Shown here one piece after another: positions 23,323 to 33,670 of a DNA stretch of 64,000 nucleotides (positions within the stretch are counted from its first letter, which is position 1; each line of letters opens with the position of its first letter). The notes beneath the pieces are model-generated. The model saw nothing but the letters and a program-made list of their open reading frames with translations, was not told the origin of the DNA and ran no database searches. Made by a program: the position numbers and the translations under genes. The stretch comes from Alnus glutinosa (lineage: Eukaryota; Streptophyta; Magnoliopsida; Fagales; Betulaceae). Location of the stretch: contig NC_084891.1 of assembly GCF_958979055.1 (NCBI RefSeq), positions 30,066,001 to 30,130,000 on the forward strand. The letters are read 5' to 3'.

Positions 23323-25039
23323 ATGAACCTAGTCTCTTGCCTTGACGCCGTGCCTCTCTCTCCGTTAAAAAAGAGCCGTCCTCTGGGAAGAGGTTTCCAG
23401 GTCAGTCCATGAGCTTCAGCTTCATTTGCTCGTGTTTGTCTCAATAAATATTACTCTGTTGCTCTCGTTTCCTATTTGTTTTCCTGTAAATTTTGAACCA
23501 TTTATGTTGTGCAAGTATTTGAATGCAAAAGTTCAGTGGTTTAAATTTTGAACCATTTATGTGAACAAATTATGAGAGTACGGTTTAATACGATAGAGCA
23601 TTAACATGCCTTGATGTTTTATGCTTGTTACTCTCCTCAATGACTCTTTTCCCAAATATTACTATCAATATCAGTAGCAGTAGACTAGTTTTAGTAATAT
23701 AAACTCTTCACGTCTGCTCACCTTCAATTTGGAATCCTCTGCTGATGTTGTGTTCTATAGAAGGTTATATGGCAGTTTGTGCAGTATTAGTGCTAGTTAT
23801 ATTCCAATTGATTATATGTGGTTTTGATTCTTTTTGTACTTTCCTAGCTATGTGTTTGTTTTCCCGATGAACAAGTTTCTGTGAACAAATTATGAGAGTA
23901 TGGTTTAATACGATAGAGCATTAAATATCAGTAGCAGTAGACTAGTTTTAGTAATATAAAATCTTCACGTCTGCTCACCTTCAATTTGGAATCCTCTGCT
24001 CATGTTGTGTTCTCTAGAAGGTTATATGGCAGTTTGTGCAGTATTAGTGCTAGTTATATGTGGTTTTGATTCTTTTTGTACTTTCCTAGCTATGTGTTTG
24101 TTTTCCTGATGAACAAGTTTTTTCCTTTTGAGGAAAAATGATGCTACCATTATTGCTATAGAGCAAGAGTGATGGATGAGGGCTTGGAGTCAGAAGTTGG
24201 TACTTCAGTTTGCATGAGCACTTAGTTTTGTGCACGGTTTAGGTCTTGCAGGAATAGTAAGCTAAATACAAGTAATGTGATTCTGCCTTAAAATTATCCA
24301 AAAACAAAATGATGACCTCTAACATTAAAGTGGTTTTCTTTCACTTTTTTATTCTTTTGTGTATGTTATTTATTTATTTTAGTTTTAATATTTTATCTAA
24401 ATTTTTGTTCAAATTTAATTTTTTCGATATGCTTCTTGATACAGGCACGCGTAAATATGTCTACAACTAGTGATTTCTCAAGTGGTCCTCCGTTATGTAA
24501 ATGTGGAGTTCCTGCACGAATAAGGTACTCTTGGACCTCGAGCAACCCCGGTAAAAAGTGGTACGGATGTCTTAAATACAAGGTAATTTCAGATATTAGC
24601 TTTGTGTTATATGTTGTCATCCAATATTTTATGACATTTTTGTTTTCTTCCCATCCAGAAAGCTGGTGATTGTGATTTTTTTGTATGGGCTGATAAGGAA
24701 ATGTCACCTTACGAGAAGGGTTTGGCGAAATACCTGAAAGAAATGGAAGACAAAAGGGTTGTTGATAATGACAAATTTGAAGCATTTATTGAGGGAAAGT
24801 GCAAGCAACATTACGACAAACTGCGGCGGGACTTAGAATTGGGTCAAAATGACAAAGTTGATGCAATGATTGGAAAAAAATGCAAAAAGCATTATGATAA
24901 AATACGGCGAGAGTTTGGGTTGGGTCAAAATACAACTTGGATGATGGTTAAAACTGCGTTGTTAGTAGTGATTTTGCTTTTAGTATTTTATGTGTGTGGT
25001 TATAGTGGAACTACAAATACTAAGTTAATGTTAAAATAA
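23323..25039 (+). CDS. GRF-type zinc-finger protein with C-terminal membrane anchor, Harbinger-borne
   Basis: Three exons: 23323-23400, 24445-24582 and 24659-25039, with GT-AG borders and all phase 0, giving 198 residues. Residues 41-85 form a GRF zinc finger: C44-K-C46-G, then C68 and C77, with the typical SNPGKKWYGC and CDFFVW. Residues 108-163 hold two copies of a charged 27-residue unit (FEAFIEGKCKQHYDKLRRDL.. and VDAMIGKKCKKHYDKIRREF..). Residues 167-187 are one hydrophobic span, leaving a short tail, so a tail-anchored protein is predicted. GRF fingers are thought to bind nucleic acid; many uncharacterised plant GRF proteins (At4g04775-like) share this layout. An alternative start is Met31 if the first exon is untranslated. 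It faces the transposase gene tail to tail. Its function in the element is unknown. Confidence 0.8.
23556..24075 (+). repeat. Internal direct duplication in the GRF gene's first intron
   Basis: The string gaacaaattatgagagta with its following sequence, and the stretch from tatcagtagcagtagact to about gtgctagttat, occur twice about 250-320 bp apart (from 23563 and 23882). The second copy has internal deletions. Confidence 0.75.
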
Positions 25040-25424
25040 CAATTATGGATATAGTTTATTTGTATGTTTTCATTTTGAATGTTATATCTATATATGCACC
25101 AAATTGAGCACCTCTGTATTTTGAATGTTATCTACATTTTTTTGTCATGGTGTTATTAAAAATATAGCATTCCGAACATGTATTGACACAAAAAGACTTT
25201 GTGTATTTAATACTATGAAAAATAGAATTACACAATCCTTCGTGTTATAAACATATACATTACTTAAGTTAAATATCATTGGTCAAATACCATACCCGTC
25301 TCTAATCTATTACAACTCAACATATCGGAGACTTAAGTCATTAAAACAATTACAACCACATTACTTGTCATAAACAACAAAACATATCCATCACTTAATA
25401 TACAAACTTTGGTCATGTTGACGT

Positions 25425-26935
25425 TTATGTCACATTGTTCCACTCCCACATGCTATTTTTCATTGTATTCCGATATGCCCCCATGTACGTTGCACTCGAC
25501 CGTGATTGATCTGGTCGTAGTCCAGGTGTTACATGCGTTTCACCTGGCATATTAACCCGCTGTGATACATCAATCCAAGCTTCGCCGTATAGCTGTTGTA
25601 GAGCGTGTCTGAATAATGGATCAATATCCCCACAGTCCTTGCGGATGAAGTTGTGTATAGTACAACACGCAATCACCAGTAATCGTTGGTCTGGTACCTC
25701 GTACGGGGGCATATTTTCCAAAATTGGGAACCGATTCTTCAAAATCCCAAATGTACGCTCCACCGTCGATCGCAATGATGAATGCCGATAGTTAAACAAC
25801 TCTTTATCAGTCCTGGGTTGGGGTCGGCCCCGGCGAAAGGTTTCCAAGTGATATCTTTCGTTCCGATATGGAGGTAAGAACCCCTTGTAGCAACCATAAG
25901 CTGAATCCACTAAATAATAGTATCCTACAAAATACATGTTTTTTCATTTATTGTAAGTATAGCCTTGTCTAAATAGTAAAGTATTATGCCGATAAGGACA
26001 CTTGATGATACTATAGTACCTTCGTCTGGCGTTGGGAAGTTCATGGTTGGATCGTTTATTGTCTCAGTGAAAATTCTTGCGTCGTGTGCGCTACCCTCCC
26101 AACCACTGCAGACAAACGTGAAACAAAGGTCTAAGTTCGTCACGCACATAACATTTTGTGTCGGAGTTGAGCTTTTGCCTCGAAAAGGGACGTCACTGTG
26201 GTTCGTCACACGTGCCATCAGATGCGTGCCATCGATAGCACCTATACAATACTGAAATTGGATAATGGTTAAAATTTGAATAATGACAAACAAACACACA
26301 TAATAAAATTTGACTACCTTAAACCACGGGTAGTATCTAGTATCACTGGCGACGTAAGGATGAGGAATCTCGGTGCTACAAGGTTGTATGATTGTCTTTC
26401 CCAACCTGCAAAGTGCCTTGCATACGCGATGACAATATTTGCTAATTGTGGCAGTTGATCGCTGCAGCCTGTCACACACCGTCCTCTGTGACTGTGCCTG
26501 TGCAACTATTAGGCAAAAGGCTGCTACTTGCTCAGTGATTTTAACATAGCGGCTATTTCCGAGATAACCATTATGTTTTAAGGTGCAACATAGTTTCATG
26601 AATGTGGGGGGAAACATTCTGAAGCGCTCATAGCATGTATTCGGGTTAGGATTGCTCAAAACCCAATGGATCCACATTGCACCCGTCAAGGAAGACGTGC
26701 GTTGCGGAATGCGCACAACTCGGTCCATGTGTTGCATCGTATAATTCAATTCTTGAAGCACACTGAACAGTCTATGAAATGCGTTCTCTAACTGTTCAAG
26801 GACTTCTTGTGTGTACCTTGGCCCATCGTTTTCATCTTCATCGTCATCCATATTATCCAAATTGGGTTCGTCATCCATAATATCTACCCTGTTTACAGCG
26901 TCGAAGTTCGAGCTCGATGTACCAGGGCCATCCAT
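25425..26935 (-). CDS. PIF/Harbinger DDE transposase
   Basis: Nuclease-type transposase that would cut and join the element's ends. Three exons on the minus strand: 26935-26318, 26251-26020 and 25924-25425, GT-AG borders, 449 residues. It has an acidic N-terminal stretch (residues 17-40), then a helix-rich region ending in the helix-turn-helix-like TVCDRLQRSTATISKYC, and then the DDE_Tnp_4 catalytic core. The core shows Asp213 in GAIDGTH, Asp290 in YYLVDSAYG and Glu339 in STVERTFGILKNRF; the 48-residue Asp-Glu spacing is typical of Harbinger enzymes. The signature IHNFIRKDC follows. No internal stop or frame break was seen, so it could be functional if transcribed. Normally it needs the Myb/SANT-like partner at 27147 for DNA binding and nuclear import. 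Confidence 0.93.
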
Positions 26936-27146
26936 GTCAATTAATCATATAAAAAAATATTACCTACATGATACTAACAACTTATTAATATAACTAAATA
27001 GGAATAAGTACGGAATCTAAATATCATAAAGTCGAAAATATCACTACATAACCAAGGTAATAAGTCATAACATATCCAAACTAAAAACACATCTAAAAGG
27101 CATTAAAATGTCTAGTGAAATGCCAAGAACGAAATATAAACAAGGT

Positions 27147-29723
27147 TCAATCGTCATCGCCCCGAACAAAACTCATCATCCAGTCTCTCTGGCACGCATC
27201 TTCCATTGCTACGAAAAGCTTCGCGTAATTGTTGACAGACATGGCTTCACACGCCTTACGTTGTTGATGCGCATTCAATCCAAACTCAACGGCCAATGTC
27301 TTGATTATGGCAACTGCATCAAGGAGCCAATCTCGTCCACGCCCGGTGCTACAACCTGCATTTCCAACAGATCCAACGGTCTCGGTCTTGATCAGTGTAC
27401 GCTCAATGTGATCTGCGATTTTGTAGAATTCTTGATTGAGGTCATGCATAACCGCCTCTCCTTTCGACGACCTTTTACTACTGTGTGGCGACTGGTTTGT
27501 CGGGGACGCAACCCGCTTACCCTTCTTCTTGTGAGTCCGTGGGGGAGGCTGTTGGGGTTCGGTGAGGTCGATTATGGCCGGTGTGAGGTTCAGGTCTACG
27601 CATGCGACCTCGTCGCTGTCCGAACTTTCCGGGGGGGAACGTGTGCTAGCATGTCTATACCGACCAGTTGCAGTTGTCCCTCCAAAGATGTTGTTCAATA
27701 GGGAGTAGTTCGCCGGCGCACCCTTCCTGAATTTGTAAAATTTCTTGGTGCCGTATTGCTGCAACACATTGTGAATCTGTTAGGGGACGAATAACATTTG
27801 TCAAGTTCATAGAGTAATTGAACAAATGATATTGGTAGAATTACTGTTTTCAGTTGTTCCCATTGACGCTCATCGAGAGCGACCGTGTTGTCCACCTCGT
27901 TCCAGCCCGCTCCGGTCGCAACGTGGCCAGTAAGGAGGTCAGTGAAGTTCTTCCAATTTTCTCTCAATTTTCCTATCTTCTTCGACACCTGATCCTGACT
28001 GTACTGGACGCCATCTCCCACAATACGTTTGTTCAAATTAGCAGTAATGTTTGCGAAATGGCCCTTGAATGACTGTCGCACACCTTGTGTTGCCAGATCC
28101 AACAGTTCATAAACTAGTGTTAACTCATGCTCTTCGGTCCATTTCATTTTACGGGGTTTCGACCCTGTGGTGGATGGGGTTGGTACAGGATGCTTCCTTG
28201 GGGACTTTCGTGGGGTATTCACATATGACATCTATGAAAATGTTTCATATATATGTGCAATAAAAAAAAAAAAAAAAAACAATAGATGTTAAGGAATATA
28301 AATGACATTAAAACACGTCACAAAGTTTAAAACAGATAATCAATCGTTGAAATTTGCCCACAGCATCATACCTTTTTAGTTGTCGCACGTGATCGTAGGT
28401 AGTACCGTGGGCACTGGAGTGAACGGTGACAAACACAAGTATACAATTAATAATTTATGTTGTGTAATTGTTTTATTTAAAAATGATCAAAAAATGCATG
28501 ATTTTATTTGTTTTCCAGATGGAGATTGATATGTTGTTTGGCCCTGTTGGTTACTCATCTTTTCTGTTTAATTCTAAGGGTGTGGAAGGGTTAGGGCATT
28601 TACATTTGGCTAGTCAGTCTTTAACTAAATTTGAGCTAAAGAAATAAATTAAACAGAAAAGATGATGACCTCTAATATTATTTTCTTTATTTTTTATTTT
28701 TTATTTTTTAACTCTGGAAAATCACACTGAAGTCAGGAGTTACAAATTAAATGCTTTAAGGCTTTATAGGGCGTTTGGATGTGCTAATCTTTTAAGATTT
28801 CTGAAAATACTAAAAGATTATTTCGTCTGGTTGCATTTAACTGGAAGAAATCTAGATACCCAAGAGAAAAGGAACCAACATCCTAATTAGGGACAAACCC
28901 TCCGAAAAGGATTAACAAATAAATTCTGCTATATACAAACAGCAACTAAACACCCAAATTCCTAATCAGACAGAACCTCACATACAGGGAGACAACAAAC
29001 ATGAAATACCCCAATAAAAAAAACTGGCAGCCTCCTAAAAACCTCAGAGAAGATCTGGGTTAATCATATTGGTATTATGGCAGTGAAATTATTGAGTGAA
29101 ATTACCGGATTCGACTTAGATTCAGCCAACTTTACATGTTTTTTTAACATTGATGAATGTATTAAATTCAGAGGGTTCATTATTTCATTTGAAATCTAGA
29201 ACCCAGAAGTAGTGGGATGGATTGTCCTATGATTACAAATAATTCAGACCTACGGAATACAAACTATCAAAATATTTGGATATCCTCTTGTCAAATTTGT
29301 TCGTTAGTTTGATGATAAACGTCTTGTATGATTAGCGTTTGTGTTTGAGTAATTTTTCCTTGACTAATTTGTCATTGTTTTGTATGGAGACACATTCTTT
29401 TATTCTCACCTTTCCAAATTTTCCTTCCAACAAGAAAAAACCAAAATCACAATGACATGCATGCAAACTACATGTATCAAGAGCTGGCATTCAAATCACC
29501 AAATATTTCACTTTAAATGATCAAAATCTGGGAAGAGGAAAAAAAAGCACACCTGTGAACGTGATCTGGTACGTGGACCCGTGGCTGTAGAAGTCGGCGT
29601 CCGTCCGGCCGAGCCTGCACCGCTGAAGGCCAAGCACCTGCTACCCCGTGCAGAACGAAGTGTCTTGGACCCAAGCTTCACTAACGTCTGCTGCTGCTGC
29701 CTTGGGGAAGACATTGAAGACAT
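27147..29723 (-). CDS. Harbinger Myb/SANT-like DNA-binding protein (ORF1)
   Basis: Accessory protein that in this superfamily binds the element's ends and brings in the transposase. I assemble four exons on the minus strand: 29723-29553, 28413-28372 (42 nt), 28231-27845 and 27776-27147. All junctions are GT-AG and phase 0, giving about 409 residues. The first 71 residues are Ser/Arg/Gln-rich and disordered. A trihelix/Myb-SANT-like domain spans about 100-175 (KWTEEHELTLVYELLDLA .. LRENWKNF). A basic PPRTHKKKGKR stretch is a probable nuclear signal. Residues 261-266 are DLNLTP, matching the DLNxxP form of the plant EAR repression motif. The C-terminal 80 residues are helical. The shorter alternative starts at Met72 (28231). 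The first two exons are supported by frame and splice sites only. Confidence 0.82.
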
Positions 29724-30536
29724 TTATAGGCAAAATTTGGAGCGTATCGTCTGTCTCTTGGGCTAATCGTAGAGTGGTTGAGGTGAAAATGTAGGAAATA
29801 ATGGCTATTGATGAAAATCGCCTGTCAAGGAAGACATGGAATTGATGGAGTCAGCTGGGTCAGTGGAGTGAGAGGTTTAGGGAGACGAGTTTTCAACTAG
29901 TGCAGAGTCTTGCTACTGTGGGTTGCAGAAATTTGTTGGGCATAAGGTCTACGCACTGTGCAAAGTGGCTAGATTACAAAGAATGAAGAATGAAATTAAG
30001 GGTAAAATGGAAAATGAGCACATGCATGGTCTGTGTGAGATCAGGAGAAAGAAATTCGTCAAATCTATTTGGAGATTTTCTTCGACTATGAAAGACCAGA
30101 TTTTCAAATTTGTTGGGCGTTTGAATAGACCTACCTCTTTAGCCGTGGACGAAGTGAGAGAAGAGAGGTGATCGCATTTTCTTGGTTTATTTTAGATATT
30201 TTGAGGGAAGTGAATGAGCTGAGAGAGGGAAAAAGAGGAGGATGAAGTTTTGGCGGGTGTTAGAAAAATTTCTGTCGCTGCAGTAGAAGGGATGGGGAGA
30301 TAGAAAAGATAAAGGAGAACAAGTAATACAAAGGCTGCGCTGCAGTGAAGATGCAGACCGGTCTTAGCCCCTTTGTTTGACATGAACAGTAAAGAAGGGT
30401 GAAATTGGAAAATTGAAAGCCTTGGCTTATTGAAGAAGCCAGCTCATGGAGTGTGCGTCAATTTCAAACTGACAGCTCCTGTACGAAAAAGGAAGAAAGG
30501 GAGGGGGAGGGAGGGGAAGTGGTTTAGTAAACAGGG
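29724..30536 (-). repeat. Right terminal region of the Harbinger element
   Basis: Non-coding right arm: a promoter-side segment, the inverted repeat matching the left arm (30140-30326), about 210 bp of outer sequence with ctaagaccggtct on the minus strand, a CCTCCC-rich stretch on the minus strand and the terminus GGCCCTGTTTACTAAACC at 30519-30536. Open frames here are shadows. Confidence 0.65.
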
Positions 30537-30787
30537 CCAATATGTATTCAATTTTAATTTCTCACCAAGTTAAATACACTATTCAAATTCTTATTTTTTT
30601 TTAACGAATTGAAGCTTATTTACAAAAAATTCAATCAACTTATTCATTTTCCTTATAAAATAAACATCTTTATTATTTATTTTTTCGTAAATCTATACTA
30701 ATAGTAGTTAGTTACTTAACTATTATTAAGATTACAATTTGATTTAATTAATTAAATTAATTTGTATTTATAAACTTATAATAATTA

Positions 30788-31583
30788 GGGAAAATTATAG
30801 TTTAGCCCCCCAAATTACCACCTGTTTTGCGCTTAGCCCCACAAACTGCCAACACTCTGACTCCGGCCTACCAAACTACCAAAACCTTTGAAAAAGGCTC
30901 CATTTGGCGAAATATCTCCATATTACCCCTGTCATGTGTCATTTTTCAATTAAAAAATAATAAAAAATAAAAACTAAAAACTAAAAAAACTAAATTTTTA
31001 TTTTTATTTTTATTTAAAAAAAGAAAAGAAAATATGGGGTGGCTGTCGAGCCACCCCCTTGGGGAGTGCGGTGGCCTGCGAGCCACCCCCAGAGGTGGCC
31101 GGCGCCACCTCTAGGGTGGTTCGCAGACCACCCTGGCCGCTGGGGGTGGCCACGCGCCACCCCTAGAGCCCTAGGGGTGGCTTTCGGGCCACCCCAAATG
31201 GACTTCGGGGTGGCCCGTAAGCCACCCCTAGGGCTCGGGGGTGGCCTGCGAGCCACCCCAGAGGTGGCGCCGCCTCTGGGGGTGGCCGCGCGCCACCCCA
31301 CTCCCCAAGGGGGTGGCTCGGTAGCCACCCCATATTTTCTTTTCTTTTTTTTTTTCTTTTTTTTTTTAAAATAAAAATAAAAATTTAGTTTTTTTAGTTT
31401 TTAATTTTTATTTTTTTTTAATTGAAAAATGACACGTGGCAGGGGTAATATGGAGATATTTCGCCAAATGGGGCCTTTTTCAAAGGTTTTGGTAGTTTGG
31501 TAGGCCGGAGTCGGAGTGTTGATAGTTTGTGGGGCTAAGCGCAAAACGGATGGTAATTTGGGGGGCTAAACTATAATTTTCCC
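30788..31583. mobile_element. MULE-like foldback element with GC-rich palindromic core
   Basis: It is flanked by a perfect 9-bp target-site duplication taataatta (30779-30787 and 31584-31592). Copy A shows the single empty target near 13378-13390. The termini gggaaaattatagtttagcc / ggctaaactataattttccc extend as an imperfect inverted repeat of about 190 bp. Between the arms lie A/T-rich spacers and a core of about 290 bp (31035-31330) built of ggggtggc and gccacccc strings in alternating orientation. The 9-bp duplication and long arms point to the Mutator superfamily. It encodes no transposase; open frames on both strands of the core are repeat artefacts. Confidence 0.87.
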
Positions 31584-31957
31584 TAATAATTAATATCACC
31601 AACACTATATTAGTAGTAACTCATATATAATTTTTTTTTTTCTCATGAAATGTAGTATTTAGTATAATTTTAAACAATTCAATCTCAAATTTATACTTAT
31701 GATTTGTAGTTTATAACCACATTCACTACACACATATTTATATTAAAACTCATAATCACAATGATTCAAGATTTATCTATCACATTAGGCAAAAAAAATA
31801 AATCATATTCATTTTTTAAAATATTTAAGATATTTTCATTACAATTTTTTTTTTTAAAAAAATAGTATTATAAAATAATAAAAATGATATTATATTAACT
31901 TGTAAGAGTGAAACCAAATTTATATGAGTTTGTCACGTTGAATAAACAAACTTATAT

Positions 31958-32709
31958 ATAGTTATGTTTAAGCCTGATTTGTATAATAAATTAACTAAAT
32001 TTGAATCGAATTAATACGGTTTCCAAACGGTTAGATTCATTTACAGCCTTAAAAGAGAGGATATCGAATTTGCACCAATTAATCTTAAATTCGTTGCCTT
32101 ATTTTGAAAAATATATTGTATGTGAATCACGTTTGTAGATGTCTTCTTAGAACTAAGTTGTTCTCCACTTCCGGTTAGGTCGAGTTTCGAAATGAAAAAC
32201 TTTTGGTTTACTATTTTATTGGTTTGGGTACCGTTGGTGTTCTCAGTTGAGCTGAGCTGAACAATAAAGTTATGAATCTATTGGGCTTGAAGGAGCGCAT
32301 GCAATTTTCCGCCGTATAGCTCACTCTTGTACAATTGCCCAACTTCCAGATACTATCATAGCCACATTTAGGTAAAGTAGTCACCTCTGATTACCTCCTT
32401 TGTCTTTCTTTCTTTCTTTTTTTTAAAAAAAATAAAAAATAGCTACGTCTAGTCAATCATTTTCCAAAACAGATTGAGGTGGTCCAATGGAAGACTTCCT
32501 ATGCATCGTGCTTCATGCCGCTTAAGCAAATCAGGATAATGTTGCAACAGTGGTTCGTCTTCGAGTTAACTCCCAAGCCTTAATAAGTCTTGGGGAGGGA
32601 AATGAAACAACAATGAGGAAGAAAGGAGGGGGAATACGACTTTGAACATAACCACCGACCACGTACGTATGAAATGATGACTTGGAAACGGCTTCAAATT
32701 CCATCACTG
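31958..32709. other. Intergenic DNA right of the duplication
   Basis: Unique AT-rich sequence with short T/A runs; no gene or terminal-repeat element recognised. It contains the left target duplication of the retroposon that follows (32698-32709). Confidence 0.55.
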
Positions 32710-33658
32710 CTGCCACTCCCTCTTGGTGGTGATTTTCCTTTGGCTCCTCATGAGTCAGGGTGTTTTTTGTTCCTCTTGAATTAGTCCATTGGGGTTAGTT
32801 TTCTCCCAACCTAAATCCGGTGGTAGTTGACATTCTCCTAGCCTTTTTGGGCTATAGTGGCTTGTTATTTGCATTTCTTTGTTATTTCTTTCATTTTGAC
32901 AGGATTGTTCATCTCAAGACGTTTTCAATGGGGGAGTGGCCGAGCCAACGTGTCGTCGACGGGATATTTTTGGCTGGTTTTTTCACATTTTTTCCTTTGA
33001 TTTTGGAAGCCAGATCTACACTTCTCCACCGACTTCTGATTGACATGCGCCCCCCAGCCGCGTTTCCCTCCATCTTCCACCCCTGCCGCCGCAAGCTCCG
33101 GTCGTGTCGGTCATCGGTGATCGGCGCGTGGTGTCCACGCTCCTGGGCTCTCACTGCTCTTTGGTGTACGTGAGGGCCACGCTCCGCCTTTTTCAGGCTA
33201 TGCATTGTGGCAACCGGTTTTACGGCATTGGATCTTCATCTGGGTGGTTCCAGTGATGGCGCGTGTAGGACACGTGCCGCCGTCCGGCGTCTTTGGCCTC
33301 CTTCTCTATTGTTGGCAGCTTGTTTTTTGGTGTTTCTGCTTTTTGTGTTTATATTATTATCTTGTCTTTCTCCGGTCACAGCCTGCTTGTGTTTAGATCA
33401 AATTTTATGGGAATATTTGTTGGCTAATTGTTAGATCAACCATCTTTCTTTAGAGAGTGAACGTTATTGTAAGAGAGGCTCAAGTGTCATTATTGTAAAA
33501 TTTGTATTTCTGCTTAGGCAGCTGTTTTACTAAACCATATCCTTCTGGCTTAGAGAGTTGGGAGGTCTTGCCCCTTACTTTCAAGTTGTAAGCCTATGGG
33601 TTGTTTGCAGAATTAATGATGGCACATGCTATTTATTCAAAAAAAAAAAAAAAAAAAT
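32710..33658 (+). mobile_element. Poly(A) non-LTR retroposon, about 0.95 kb (copy 1)
   Basis: It ends in a poly(A) tract (33639-33657) and is bounded by 12-bp direct repeats attccatcactg at 32698-32709 and 33659-33670, so it was inserted by target-primed reverse transcription. From ctagcctttttgggctatagtgg to cacatgct.ttt.ttcaaaa it aligns with the element at 53401, with many substitutions. It has two hairpins built on ggcgcgtg (33123-33143 and 33258-33278). It encodes no recognisable protein; the open frames at 32820 and 33205 are not conserved in the relative. Either a large SINE or a non-autonomous LINE derivative. Confidence 0.85.
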
Positions 33659-33670
33659 ATTCCATCACTG

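Larger units (their letters stand above)
22968..30536 (-). mobile_element. Three-gene PIF/Harbinger transposon, left end truncated
   Basis: A block of about 7.57 kb replaces about 27 bp of the host sequence seen in copy A near 13105-13131. It encodes a DDE transposase and a Myb/SANT-like protein, the two-gene hallmark of PIF/Harbinger, plus a GRF zinc-finger gene on the other strand. The right end, read inward, is GGCCCTGTTTACTAAACC, a Harbinger-like terminus. The left end lacks the outer 200 bp or so found in the right arm and starts at ttgttctcctttatc, so the left tip was deleted with flanking DNA. About 190-bp inverted repeats (22968-23152 with 30140-30326) remain. The 3-bp target duplication cannot be confirmed. 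The coding regions are open. Confidence 0.88.
13749..31957 (+). repeat. Tandem segmental duplication, copy B (transposon-loaded)
   Basis: Second direct copy of the unit at 5027. Homology to copy A resumes after each insertion and ends at about 31957, where ...acaaacttatat gives way to unique sequence. The extra length is accounted for by the hAT element (1078 bp), the 381-bp B-only block (21052-21432), the poly(T) insertion, the Harbinger element (about 7.57 kb) and the MULE-like element (796 bp), less the roughly 500 bp found only in A. Confidence 0.92.

Noticed and set aside
25986-26458. Plus-strand open frames opposite the Harbinger transposase
   Set aside because: Shadows of the transposase gene, which has clear DDE motifs.
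29923-30171. 82-codon frame in the right arm of the Harbinger element
   Set aside because: No domain, overlaps the terminal inverted repeat, no splice link to the three real genes.
30519-30545. 3-bp target duplication of the Harbinger element
   Set aside because: The right flank gives aat/ata rather than a clean taa or tta, and the left end is deleted, so it cannot be verified.
31014-31374. Long open frames on both strands of the MULE-like core
   Set aside because: They are products of ggggtggc repeats with low-complexity translation on both strands, and the element is only a recent insertion.
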